From NCBI GenBank assembly GCA_034401795.1, contig CM067370.1, positions 69,154,465 through 69,218,464 of the forward strand: a DNA stretch of 64,000 nucleotides, read 5' to 3'. Below are positions 40,734 through 51,485 of this stretch, in pieces (positions within the stretch are counted from its first letter, which is position 1; every line of letters begins with the position of its first letter). Source of the DNA: Chaetoderma sp. LZ-2023a. Its lineage: Eukaryota > Mollusca > Caudofoveata > Chaetodermatida > Chaetodermatidae. A model generated the notes under the pieces. It was given only the letters and a program-made list of their open reading frames with translations. It ran no database searches and had not been told where the DNA came from. The translations under genes were made by a program, and so were the position numbers.

Positions 40734-41180
40734 ATCGAAGGAGAACGGTGAATCCTGTATATTGTTATAATGCCATAATGATGTCAATGATATGATGATG
40801 TCATGACAATAACCGAAATAATAATATTAAATAATAATGATGGTGATGGTACTAGTGATTGTAATAATGATGATAATGATGTTTGTAATGATAAGATGTA
40901 CATAGTTATTTGTAAATATTGTTCATTTGAGTTTCCCATATGTGACAATGTGACCTGGGTTTGTAAATAAATCGAAATTATATTGTAGTTGTAGTAATGG
41001 TATAACGACATGATTATATATCAATATAGTGACAATGATTGTAAATATATCATTTAAAAAACAATGATAATATACAAAGAAACTGTCTTTGTCCAGTATC
41101 ACGTTATCCCCAGCAATGTTTTAATTTACGCATTGCAGATATGCTTCATAATTCAATTTCAAAGCAAGCACAAAGATAGG

Positions 41181-41234
41181 CTGATGAATATTTTGAAATC
41201 AATATGACTTGAAGCTGCCATAGACAACAGCATT
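41181..41234. repeat. HP1 fragment (left half)
   Basis: CTGATGAATATTTTGAAATC, AATATGACTTGAAGCTGCCA, then cut off where an HP2 begins. Confidence 0.65.
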
Positions 41235-41463
41235 TTAACCTTTGATGGGCAAGATTTGTCATGAAAATTTTACTTACAATTTTTGCTTAGTGAATGTCCG
41301 TTAATTCATATGCCAAAAGTAAGCCATTTTTTAATTACCACTAGACACGCTAGAATGACTGGCTTGTTTAATATCGAGCTAATCATTCCAGTGGTAAAAT
41401 TTCAAATAGACATTCCTTCAGACCACTGCAGATTTTATTTTCTCTGACTTGACCATTAAATGG
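41235..41463. repeat. HP2 palindromic short element, diverged
   Basis: TTAACCTTTGATGGGCAAGA start, GAATGTCCGTTAATTC, TTACCACTAGACACGC, AATGACTGGC; right arm AATCATTCCAGTGGTAAAAT and ATTCCTTCAGACCACTGCAG. Confidence 0.7.
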
Positions 41464-42051
41464 TAACACAATATTTGTTATTATTGCCTGTAGTATCTCG
41501 GTATCTCTATTTCACAGTGAAGCTATTGCGTATTCTTGTAAACATACGTCTAATTACCCTCATCACGTAAGGGGAAGAGGGTATTGCGATCAAGTGTGTG
41601 CGTGTCCGGAGATGTATCTCGAAAACTACTACGTGTACAAGAGGAGATCCAGGCATGTGAGCCAAATAAAAAAACTGGGTCCAGATCGGATCAAATTTTT
41701 GATCCATGGATATCTCAGATTTGGTCTGATTTGGCTCAATGTTTAACACTTAAGATTCCACAACTTTTGTCATGGTCCGAAAAAATTAAAAAATTAAATT
41801 CTGGAAAAGGGAGGGTGAGGGTCTAAAATCTCTGATTTCTCCTGTTTATCAGGTTATTATTTGTAATAAATCTCTAAATTTTTCTGATCCATTTGTTTGT
41901 TCGTAAGATATTTACCACTTTCAGCCATGCACACCAAGATTAAGTACCATTTTTAACACTTTATTATGTCAAATATTTTGAAATCAAACTGATTGAAAAC
42001 AAAATGTTTAATAGTTATTAGGGAAAATTAGAATATTTACCAATACAGTGA

Positions 42052-42124
42052 TTGCCTTGGTTAATCTGTATGTTTGTCTGTCGGCCTCCTGCCTTGGTCA
42101 ATCTGTATGTTTGTCTGTCGGCCT
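42052..42124 (+). repeat. 37-bp tandem duplication
   Basis: Two units of TTGGTYAATCTGTATGTTTG, TCTGTCGGCCTCC in direct tandem. Confidence 0.85.
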
Positions 42125-42197
42125 CCAGCTGTGGTTAAGTACTTGGTAATGGTTTAAGCTCTGCATATATTGTCTTATATTAGGAATAGTTAATCAT

Positions 42198-42293
42198 ATT
42201 GAAACTAAATTTGGACACATGATCACCTTATTGAAACTAAATTTGGACACATGATCACCTTATTGAAACTAAATTTGGACACATGGTTACCCC
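42198..42293 (+). repeat. 32-bp tandem repeat, three units
   Basis: ATTGAAACTAAATTTGGACA, CATGATCACCTT repeated three times; the last unit is altered at its end. Confidence 0.92.
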
Positions 42294-43094
42294 GAGGTAG
42301 TGCAATGACAGTGATGTCACACGAGCAATGGTTCCCACCCCACCCCCACCCCACCCTAGACTATTTTATGTTTCTGAGAAATTTTTTTGCCACAGATGTG
42401 AAAATTTTGAAATAATTTGTCAGTGTCAGAAATCAACAGCACTGTTTTAAACCTATATTGACAAGTAGTTCCACAATTTCAAGTGGAGAAAGTCTTGCAT
42501 GAGCAAAATCAATAAACATAGATTGACATGTGAATCAATGTGTGCGTGCCGATCGTGACAGACTCTCACAAGAGGTTTAATGCATATGTGCAAAGAGAGG
42601 GGATGCGCAAATACAGGGAACATAATGATATACATAGATGATAGAGCCGCCAGCCCGTGTTTACATGTAATACTGAGCGTTGCTCTTTTGCCATCAAAGC
42701 ATCTTTGTGGCCTCGCCAGCCCGGGCGAGTGCTAGACATCGAGCGTAATAGTGGAGTCAACGCCGCGCTGTCTATAGTCAATATAACTACCTCTATGGCG
42801 TTTTAGGATCATAATCGTGATAATGTATTCGAAAACCGGTTTCAAATTAATTTCTCATTAAGCATCATCTAATCGATGTCAATTAACATGTTTCAGCACG
42901 ACGCCATTATTTAATGTGCACTTGTGTGTGAAATCGAAATAACCTTCAAATACGTTTATAGCGTGCTTGTAGCTTTCAGAAAAAGCTTGAACTTTTCTTT
43001 TCAGGCTCCCGTGCGCTGTAGATTTATTTGTGAGAAGAATGAGATGTACGACAATAAGTAGCCTAGCAACGAGATGCTGCGTTTCCAGATAACG

Positions 43095-43232
43095 TAAGCT
43101 GGTACCCGACTCCAATTGCTCATAATCACAATAGTGGCTTATATCTAGGCTGGTCCCCGACTCCTCATTCCCTCACTGGCGATTCTCTAGCTCAATTGTG
43201 ATTATGAGCAATTGGAGTCGGGTACCAGCTTA
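43095..43232. repeat. GGTACC-core inverted repeat pair, 38-bp perfect arms
   Basis: TAAGCTGGTACCCGACTCCA (to 43132) is exactly inverted at 43195-43232. Between the arms is a variant core reading GGCTGGTCCCCGACTCCTCA. Confidence 0.93.
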
Positions 43233-43239
43233 CTTAGCT

Positions 43240-43317
43240 CATATCCTGAGCCAGAGAATCGCTAGGCTGGTACCCGACTCCTCATACCCTCGCTGGCGAT
43301 TCTCTGGCTCAGGATAT
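43240..43317. repeat. Second GGTACC-associated inverted repeat, 23-bp arms
   Basis: CATATCCTGAGCCAGAGAAT(CGC) is exactly inverted at 43295-43317, with GGCTGGTACCCGACTCCTCA between the arms. Confidence 0.9.
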
Positions 43318-44519
43318 GGGGGCCGGTATGGGCTGCCATCTTTGTACGCGATTTACGTACATGACGTCATTACACAGATAGGGGAAATCCATAAGACGGC
43401 AGACGCTTCCAAGCGAAATGACAGCTATTTAACCCTTGTGCAACGACACCGCTTCGGGTATTAGTATAGTCTTATATTACACATTTCGTTACACTACATA
43501 ACTAAAATGGAATTTTTCACTAAAGACTATTGTCCAAAATTTAAAAAGTTGCGCTATTAATCTAGATTATTTTCTTGAAGGATAGTAGGCGCATTTCCAA
43601 ATTTTGTTACCAGTTTTCGTTAATCGCTCAGTAGAAGGCTTGGGCCACATATTTACTTCTTATGTGACTCTTCTAGTTTATTTTACGGAAATATTTGTAT
43701 AAATTGAATAAAGTATACCAGTATTTTCTTGAAAATCATCTACCACTGAAGGTGGTGGGGAGGGTGGGTGGTATTGGGGTGGGGGAGGGGTTGTGATTGG
43801 TAGAGGAAATTGAAAATAGTTCCAGCAGGGGACCCTGCGAAGCTTTGAAAATTTGATTTATTGATCACTTTCTGTATCATGATTCCATCACATGTTGAAT
43901 ATTTTGAAACTAAAATTACTGGAATTGTGGAGGCTGGCTCAGCATCTTACAATAATATTATTTGTGTCAATATATCTGACAGGTTGCTTGTATCATATGG
44001 TCACATTTCTGCACCATTGGGTTAATATAATTTGAATAATGAGGGGCACCCCAGAGCACTGCCCCCTCCACCCCCTCCCACCCAACCACCCAGCTGAAGT
44101 ATATATAAGGCACCATGGAATGATGGATGCCAATTTCTTTTTAAAAATCAGCTTCATTGCCATAATCCATATAATAATGATATATCTGATTTTCACCATT
44201 GACCAACCATTAAAACCATTATTGATGTTAATTCTCTCCAGGTAAATAACTATAATCTACACATGCACCACTGATCCTGTGATCATGTAGGCCTTTGGAT
44301 CAGTAAAGGATAACTCATTTATTAATGGTAATTGATCCAGATTGATCCATTTGGATCACTTGTCTTTCACAAGTAGCAAATCTAAATATATAAAAAGGGC
44401 ATACATTTACTGCTTACTTTATCAAATATCTGTAATCAGTAGCTAGTGCAATCTGTGAAAGGTTATTGTTGAAATTAAAGTTGTTGTTAATTATGCCAAC
44501 ATTTACATGTAAGTCATAA
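43318..44519. other. Non-coding DNA with G-rich tract and HP1 half
   Basis: G-rich tract at 43748-43795 (GGTGGTGGGGAGGGTGGGTG onward), which could form a quadruplex. HP1 left half at 43892-43930. No gene recognised. Confidence 0.55.
43892..43930. repeat. HP1 fragment (left arm)
   Basis: ATGTTGAATATTTTGAAACT, AAAATTACTGGAATTG; no right arm follows. Confidence 0.6.
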
Positions 44520-46200
44520 GATCTAGAAATTTAGTTTGAAAATACAAATATTTGGACCTGAAATGTGCAAATTTGTGATTATTAGCTAAGTTACACAGAA
44601 ATGTAAACATTTTGACAGTTAAATGAGAATCTGGTTTTGAAATACCAAGGATTTAAATGGAAATGTGAAGATTGTACAAAATCCAGGCAAGTATTATGAA
44701 AATTTATGTCAGAAATATAAAAGGTTTCAGCCTGAAACAAGGGCATTTTGGTTTAAATCAGATTAATTTCAGGCCATGCATAAATTATAGTTTATTTGGG
44801 GTAACCAACTTAATATTTTGGTTATGTATGCTTATATATCCAAAATATATTATAGGGTTTAATACTACAAACAGACCATAAGTGGTCTCTGTGATCTTGA
44901 GACATGATACCCAGACTGCCAGAGATCAAAGTAGACTTTGGAACCAAGAGGCACAATGGGTATGGTGGGCCTGTATCACTCACCTAGGATATCAGTATTT
45001 GTACAAGAAACATTTAAAATTGGGTTTCAAACACAGAATATGGCTGGAATCATGGAAATTTGTACTTAAATGCAGAAATTGGTGTTGAAATGCAAACATT
45101 TCTGGCTGAAATTTGTAAATTTTGTGTTGAAAGCATAAGTTTAGAGAAATATATACATTTTGACAGGTAATATGTGTATCTGGGCTCAAAATGTTAAATC
45201 TGTAATGGACCATTTCGTAAAATATCAGCCAGTGTTTAAAATTTAACAACAAATTAGAAAATTTTGACCTAAAATGAAAGAATATGTGTGAAAATGCACA
45301 AATTTGGTACTGAAATCTGTGAATTTGGGATTATAAGCAAGTGTTTACCAAGAAATATATAGATTTTCACAGTTAATAAGAATATCTGGGTTCAAAATGC
45401 TAAAAAAAATTCAAATGACCAGTAATCTGAAAATTTAAGCTGGAAATGTGAAGATTCTGGTCAGAAACATGCAGTCTTTGACAGGAAACAAGAAAATTTG
45501 GACTAAAAAGCAACTGCTTTGTTTAGAAACAAAACATATTGGTGCAAAATGCAAAAGTAAGAAGTTTAGGCTGAACATACACACATTTCTGTATGAAGAA
45601 TTGATATCTATGTTCCAAATATGAACATTTTAACAGGAAACATGAATAGTTTAGGTTAAAAAATTTAATAATTTAGGCCCAAAATGGCAAAACTTGGATA
45701 TGAAATGATGGCCACTGACCAATAATGTCAAATTCCTATTCAACAGGCCCAAAACCTATATTATTGCCATGCTCACTGAAAATTCATCAACTAAGAGAGC
45801 CAAGTCTAACTCTTTAATGATAATTAAGCCAGCAAAAACCAGCCTTTGCAGTGGTATTGGGAATATCTTCAAGAATTTATCACTGTAATGCCTTTGTTAG
45901 TCATTCCAGTGTTAAAATTTCAAAAAATGTCTTCTTGGCCAGCAAATGAACATTCACTAAGTAAAATGACAATTTTCATAACCAAGCTTAACCATTAACA
46001 GCAATAACTCTGATAGGAAATATGAAGATTTTGGGCTGAAATGCATAACTTTTATTCAGAAACATAAAAATCTTGGTACAAATGCAGAAATATGACCATT
46101 TTGACTGAAAATTAAAACATTTCTGTACAAAGCATGGATATCTAAGTTCCAAATATGAAAATTTTGACAAAAACATGAACCATTTAGGTCAGAAATGAAA
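44520..46200 (+). repeat. Degenerate short-period array
   Basis: Long purine-biased stretch in which phrases such as GAAATGTGAAGATTTTGG, GAAATGCAAACATTTCTGG and GAAATATGACCATTTTGAC follow one another at about 20-24 bp. On the minus strand this gives short frames with a recurring F-x-x-Q pattern. Units are too diverged for a clean consensus by eye. An HP2 interrupts it (45808-45999). Confidence 0.6.
45808..45999. repeat. HP2 palindromic short element inside the array
   Basis: TAACTCTTTAATGATAATTA, AGCCAGCAAAAACCAGCC; right side AGTCATTCCAGTGTTAAAAT, TTTCAAAAAATGTC, GCAAATGAACATT. Confidence 0.72.
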
Positions 46201-46911
46201 AAAAAAGAATTTCCATGCAAAACAAAAGAATTGATGATGGACACTGGCTCAAAGATCAAAATCTATACATCACTGTTTTCACTGTCAAGACCATCAACTA
46301 CATGTAACAAAAGCTCAAATGTGATTGGCCGATATTGTCGAGTTTGCTTTAGCTTAGCTGACTTTTCACACACATCTATCTGAGAAAAACATCTCCCAGT
46401 AGATCAATCTGGCCTAGTTTCTTAAGAATATATGTAAACGGTAAATTTTCTTAAATTTGAATGGTCACCAGTAATAACACATTCAGCCAGTAAGCTCTGC
46501 ATGAAGTGGATCATGGTGTGACTTAGTGATCCAAATAGGCAAGGGCCTGTCTTACAAACTCAGAATTTGCTACTGGTAGAATGGTAAAGGTTTTTCAAAA
46601 AATTTAACGAGCTGCAAACAATCATTGCATATTGTTTTATTTATTGAGCTATTTAGACCAAATATATTGCCATGGAATAAGCTCATTTGGCCTCTCAGGT
46701 TTTTCAGACCAGATGAGCTAGAACTGAAATCTGCAGAAAACTAAATATTTTGAAATTAATTTGTCTGAAAGTGATTTAGGTCTTGCGGTTTGAGCAGCTA
46801 TATCCTTAAATCAAATAATCTGACTGAATTAATAAAGAAACAAGGAGTTTTTGGTCTTGCTCGCTCTGATTACAAATAAATTTGTTTTTAAGAGAGATGA
46901 TATGAAGATTG

Positions 46912-46999
46912 TAGAATATCTTGAAAATAACCTGATTGACAGCTGTTTGCCACTCTCTATGGAACAGCAGGTTTCAGTGAAACTGTTTTTAAAATAGTT
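46912..46999. repeat. HP1-like palindrome, strongly diverged
   Basis: GTAGAATATCTTGAAAATAA left, AACTGTTTTTAAAATAGTTT right, CAGCTGTTTGCC/GGAACAGCAGG loop. Confidence 0.5.
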
Positions 47000-47378
47000 T
47001 GCCTATTGAAATATCATGCGCGTACACTGTCATTGTCATACAGAGTGAAATTGAATATTGTTTTCACTGGTTTTATTAATTTGATATATTTTTTTCAGAT
47101 AAGAGTTCTCACCTCAGAGGGATGCATTACTAAATGTCAAACATGACCATGTCACCGAAGTCATTACTGTTTTGTGTGACAGCATTTTCTCATTGAGTAT
47201 AGGGTACAGCATGAAATAGATTGCTCAGATTTCCTGACTTTCCAGCTGATCAATGAAATCTTATATAAAATTATTCATTCCAGTGAATTAAGTTGTGATT
47301 TACTTCTTGGACAGCAGATTTTCTATCCCCACACTTTTTGAAAAAATGCTGGAATAATAAAATCGCGCCTGTTTGTTC

Positions 47379-47540
47379 ATTTACAGGTCAAGAGGACTAT
47401 TTTTTCAAGTTTACCACTGCAATGTCTGATTGGTGGACCAGCCACTCCAGTGTTAAACTTTCAAAAATAGTCTCTTGGTGTACAGAGCTATTTCTCAAGA
47501 TCACTGCAGAAGCTACTTTGGCCGGTTCGTTGATTAACAG
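47379..47540. repeat. HP2 palindromic short element
   Basis: Arms AGAGGACTATTTTTTCAAGT, TTACCACTGCAATG and CACTCCAGTGTTAAACTTTC, AAAAATAGTCTCTTGG. Ends in GATCACTGCAGAAGCTACTT, TGGCCGG, the inverse of the usual left start. Confidence 0.78.
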
Positions 47541-47892
47541 GTTATATTCAAGTCATTAACCCTTAGCACACTGATGTCACTATTCTATCTTTTACTGTGT
47601 CAGTATCAAAGAAACTGGTGTATATTTTTCAACAATTTTGCTAGAAGATTTTGCTGTCTATGGCAGCACCATCTCCCACCAAATTTGTTGAAAAATGAAA
47701 ACCAGTTCATCTTTTAATTTAATTTAAAATTTTGACACCAGAGTGGTAAGGGTTAACTCATTCAAAACCCAAAAACCATACAACATATTCATCATGGTAA
47801 TACGAGGTTGTTGGTTGCACAAGGTACATAGACATTTTGCGCTGATAGATAGTAAAACCAGTTTAACCCTCAATGTCTCAATTTCAAGCCAA

Positions 47893-47970
47893 CTATACAG
47901 GAAACCTGTTAAAAAATCTTAATCTATGGCAGCAGCAGCTCAGTCAAATTAATTTCAAAATACTCAATAT
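47893..47970. repeat. HP1 palindrome with shortened left arm
   Basis: TATACAGGAAACCTGTT, shortened left arm, then GCAGCAGCAGCTCAGTCAAA, TTAATTTCAAAATACTCAAT. Confidence 0.68.
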
Positions 47971-48388
47971 AATATTCATTACTGTATATCATAAAGAAGT
48001 TGTCATTTCTTGCCTATGATGGTTAAAGGGTTAACTCTTTGAACTCTGAATATCAGGCTAAACAAATTATTCTGGATGAAAGAAATATTATGTTGAGTAT
48101 TGTGATTTAACTAGATTCAAGATTCTTTATTTTCATATAGATAAATAATTTAACAGTTCAAAACAGGCATCCACCTAAGGCTATGTGGTGGTGGTGGTGG
48201 TCACTTGACAAACTAGGTATGTGCAGAGATGAAAAAACCTCAACAACCTACAACAGTGGAAGACTGATATCCGCCACCCACCCCCCCCCCCCACCCCCGA
48301 ATTACAACAGCCTACAATACAGTAGCACTACATTCCAGTTAATAAAATAGGTTAATATTCCCAAAACAGACAAATGTTATCTAGTTTT

Positions 48389-48453
48389 GTTGAATATTTT
48401 CGACCTGCGGCAGCACTGGCTTCCAATCAAATTAAGTCAAAAATATTCAACTG
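48389..48453. repeat. HP1 palindrome, shortened
   Basis: GTTGAATATTTTCGACCTGC, GGCAGCACTGGCTTCCAATC, AAATATTCAACTG. Confidence 0.7.
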
Positions 48454-48872
48454 TACATTTTATCTCGTTTTGTAAACACTAAGTTATTTCTGAGGCGTAT
48501 TGTACGTCCAACAGCGGGAGGTTGACATTTCCCGGAATCTTAGAACACGTTTATAGAAATGCATTTCAGCAGCTTGAATCTGACAATGCGCTACAGATTA
48601 GTACAAAATTATGCCAAACAATGTTTGTTTGCATTTCAAAAGATGGACTAAACACTGAATAATTGACGTTTTACGCGATGTATTGTCGTATTCATAATCA
48701 GCTGGTTAAAAGGTTAAAAAATGTGAAAGGGTATTTTACATTCCACTCGTTTGTTTTTGGGTTTCCCCGGGCTAAAAATTGACAACCAATAGAAATATTC
48801 GGTCTTACGCGTGTGCGGCTTATCAGCATTAGCCAATCAGCGCCGTGGACTCTGTAGCCCTTACCGGCTCCA

Positions 48873-48920
48873 CTATTGTGACTATGAGCAATTGGAGTCG
48901 GGTACCAGCTTAGAGAATCG
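48873..48920. repeat. GGTACC-core repeat, single inverted copy
   Basis: CCACTATTGTGACTATGAGC, AATTGGAGTCGGGTACCAGC, TTAGAGAATCGCC. It is the inverse of 43095-43137 with one difference. Confidence 0.85.
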
Positions 48921-49324
48921 CCAGCTGTAATCTGTAATCTGTACTCGGAACGCCAGCCTCGATGGGCTCACCCCTGGCACGAGCAGGGTAACGATGAGTT
49001 GCAACTTGAGTTGCACAATAGTTTATTATTAAAGCTTTTATTAATTTAACTAATGTTCGGAACACACGAAGAAGCAACGGATGTTGCCGAGCACAAGCTG
49101 GATTGAATCCGTCGCGACTCTGACAATCCTGGGAGAGTATCCAGGTTATATTAATTTCCCAGGAACCGTAGCTCAGGCAAGCAATTCGATCGTGTTGAGA
49201 AGTGTGTGCATACTGTACATAGTTCGTGTGTGATAGCTTGACAAAAGTCAGTGCGGAAAAAGGTGTATGTGCACAATGTACAAATTCACGGAGATTTAGT
49301 TATATACATTGGCTAGCGCGGGAA
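48921..49324. other. DNA between GGTACC-core repeats
   Basis: More GC-balanced than its surroundings; contains AATCTGTAATCTGTA direct repeats at about 48930. No coding region recognised. Confidence 0.4.
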
Positions 49325-49425
49325 TGAGGAGTCGGGTACCAGCCTACAGATAACGCAGCTTACTTAGGCTGGTACCCGACTCCTCATTCCCTCGCTGGCG
49401 ATTCTCTGGCTCAGGATATGAGTTA
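49325..49425. repeat. GGTACC-core inverted repeat pair
   Basis: GGAATGAGGAGTCGGGTACC, AGCCTA and its inverse TAGGCTGGTACCCGACTCCT, CATTCC, separated by about 20 bases, then CTCGCTGGCGATTCTCTGGC, TCAGGATATGAG as at 43282-43317. Confidence 0.9.
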
Positions 49426-49504
49426 AGCTTTACCTTTACCAGTGATTGCAGTCAAATACTTCAGTGTAGAAGAAGTGACTGCAATTTTTTGGGAGTTAGA
49501 CGAC

Positions 49505-51440
49505 CTTAGGTCTATATAAAACCCCGTGACTTGAAGAATGAGTCTAGGTTGTTCTTGAATGTGTTTAATGTTGGAGCGTTAATTGCTTCTGTTGGTAGAG
49601 AATTCCATACATTAACAACTCTATTTGTGAAGAAATACTTGCGTAGATCAAGTCGACAGGGTTGTTTGTAAAGTTTAAGTGCATGGCCCCTAGTGTGCGT
49701 AGATGCCATTGTGAAGAATTCATTTGGCTTAATGTGGTCCTGGTTAGAATATTTTTTTATAGACTTCTATCATGTCAGCTCGGATTCTCCTGGTTTTCAA
49801 TGTTGTAAGATTTAGTTTCTGGAGACATGTTTCATAAGGTATACTTGCCAAACCTGTGATCATGCGTGCCATCCTGTGTTGTACCCGCTCCAGTAAGTCT
49901 ATGTCTTTTTGTAGGTGTGGGCAACAAAAGGGGATACAGTAGTCTAAGTGAGGTCTTACGAGGGATTTGTAAAGCTGGAGAATAACAGGTCGGGATTTTT
50001 ATTTTATTGTACGATATATCAGGCCTAGGGCTTGGTTTGCTTTTTTTGTTGCTACTTCACATTGTCTTGACATTTTCATTGATTGCTGAATCATTATTCC
50101 CAAATCTTTTTCTTCAATGCTTTTTGCTAGTGTGTTGCTTCCCATTTTATAGCTATAGCACACGTTATTGTGTCCTAAATGTAAAACACTACATTTATCT
50201 AGGTTAAAGAGCATCTGTCATTCTTGAGACCAGCTAAAAATTCTGTGGAGATCTGCTTGGAGTTTAAGTGTACTTTCTTTGTTCAGAATTTCTTTACCTA
50301 ATTTAGTATCATCAGCAAATCTACCAATTTGGCTTGTAATGTTTTCGTCTATGTCGTTTATATGGATCAGAAATAAAATTGGCCCAAGGACCGATCCCTG
50401 GGCCACTCCACTCTTTACGCTTGTCCAGTTAGATTTCTGTCCATTTATTACAACACGTTGTTTCCTATCAGATAACCAATTTGTAATCCATTGGAGTATC
50501 TCCCCGTCTATCCCGTGAGATTTAATTTTCTTGCACAGCCTCTGATGCGGGACTTTGTGAAATGCCTTTGCAAAGTCTAAGTATATTATGTCAACTGGGT
50601 GTCCATTGTCTAATTGGGTAGTAACTTTATCAAAAAAGTAAAGTAGGTTTGTTAGTGTAGATAAGCCTTTCCTAAACCCATGTTGTGAATGGTTTATTAA
50701 GTAGTTGTTCTCTAGGTGGGTAACGATTTGATTTCTGAGTAATGTTTCTAAGATTTTCCCTATATATGAGGTGAGACTGTTCGGCCTGTAGTTATTTGGC
50801 TGGTCCTTTCCCCCTTTTTTAAAGATTGGCGTGATGTTGGCTCCAATCCACAGGCACTTTTCCAGATCTAATCGATTTGATCATAATCTTGGATATAGGG
50901 TCAGCAATTTCTTTTGAGGCTTCTCTCAGTACCCCCAGGGTGTATAGTGTCTGGTCCCGCTCCCTTATCTGTCTTTAAGTTAGCAAGGGCTTCCTCGACA
51001 AGGATGGCTGATATTTCTATGTTACACAGTCTGGTTTGTATATTGGTTTACTTTGGAATTGGGATGCTGCTTAAGTCTTCAGTCGTAAATACTGATGAAA
51101 AGTATTCATTTAATAGCTCAGCATTCTCGAATGAATCTAAAAGGACATTTCCTTCATTATCTTTTAGTGGTCCTACCCTATGTTTTGCTTTTTGTTTTTT
51201 CCTTACATAAGCATAAAAACTCTTGCTGTCTTGTTTAATTTTGTCTGATAGTTTCCTTTCCAAATTTTCTTTTTGCATTTCGTCATGCTGTTGTTGCCTC
51301 GTATGACTTTCTGTACATCTGATAAGTTATTGGCCCTCTGTTGTTTGAAAATTGTTTCCACTTTTTGTATTTTGTACGTACCTTTTTCAGTGCCATCCAT
51401 TGAGGTTTGTTTGATTTTTTCGGAGTTTTTGTAGGTATAT
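49505..51440 (-). pseudogene. CR1/jockey-like LINE ORF2 fragment (LINE-a)
   Basis: Minus-strand pieces of one LINE reverse transcriptase polyprotein in several frames. Upstream: YAYVRKKQKAKHRVGPLKD, FENAELLNEYFSSVFTTE. RT palm: AQGSVLGPILFLIHINDID and the catalytic box RFADDTKLG. Thumb: FNLDKCSVLHLGHNN, SIEEKDLGIMI. C-terminus: RKYFFTNRVVNVWNSLPTEA, NTFKNNLDSFF. Frameshifts and at least one stop between 50214 and 50218 break it. The endonuclease domain and 5' end are absent, as usual for 5'-truncated LINEs. Not functional. Confidence 0.87.
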
Positions 51441-51485
51441 GTTTAGTAACTAGTCTATGGTAATTATTTTATTTAATTAATTTAA

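Larger units (their letters stand above)
33225..40745 (-). mobile_element. DIRS-type retrotransposon copy C, joined to copy B, with Tc1 insert and deletion
   Basis: Starts inside the left inverted repeat (TAGAAAGCTTTACCGACTCC), so about 100 bp of its left end is missing. The internal complementary region is at 33373-33469. A Tc1 entered the 3' non-coding region at 33782. A deletion then removed the Tc1 right end together with most of the recombinase gene. RT/RNase H is a single open frame, but a 19-nt deletion near its start and a stop codon in gag are visible. Confidence 0.92.
40746..43094. other. Non-coding AT-rich DNA with small repeats
   Basis: ATGATGATAATGAT-type low complexity near 40770-40890; HP1 and HP2 fragments at 41181-41463; a 37-bp duplication at about 42052-42124; a 32-bp triplication at 42198-42293. 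No gene recognised. Confidence 0.6.
46201..48872. other. Non-coding DNA with scattered palindromes
   Basis: Contains diverged HP1 copies (46912-46999, 47893-47970, 48389-48453), an HP2 (47379-47540), a related larger palindrome (47610-47710), a GGTGGTGGTGG run at about 48188 and a C-rich run at about 48276. No gene recognised. Confidence 0.55.

Noticed and set aside
42879..43115. Minus-strand open frame near the GGTACC repeats
   Set aside because: Runs into the inverted repeat, has no recognisable domain and no splice partner.
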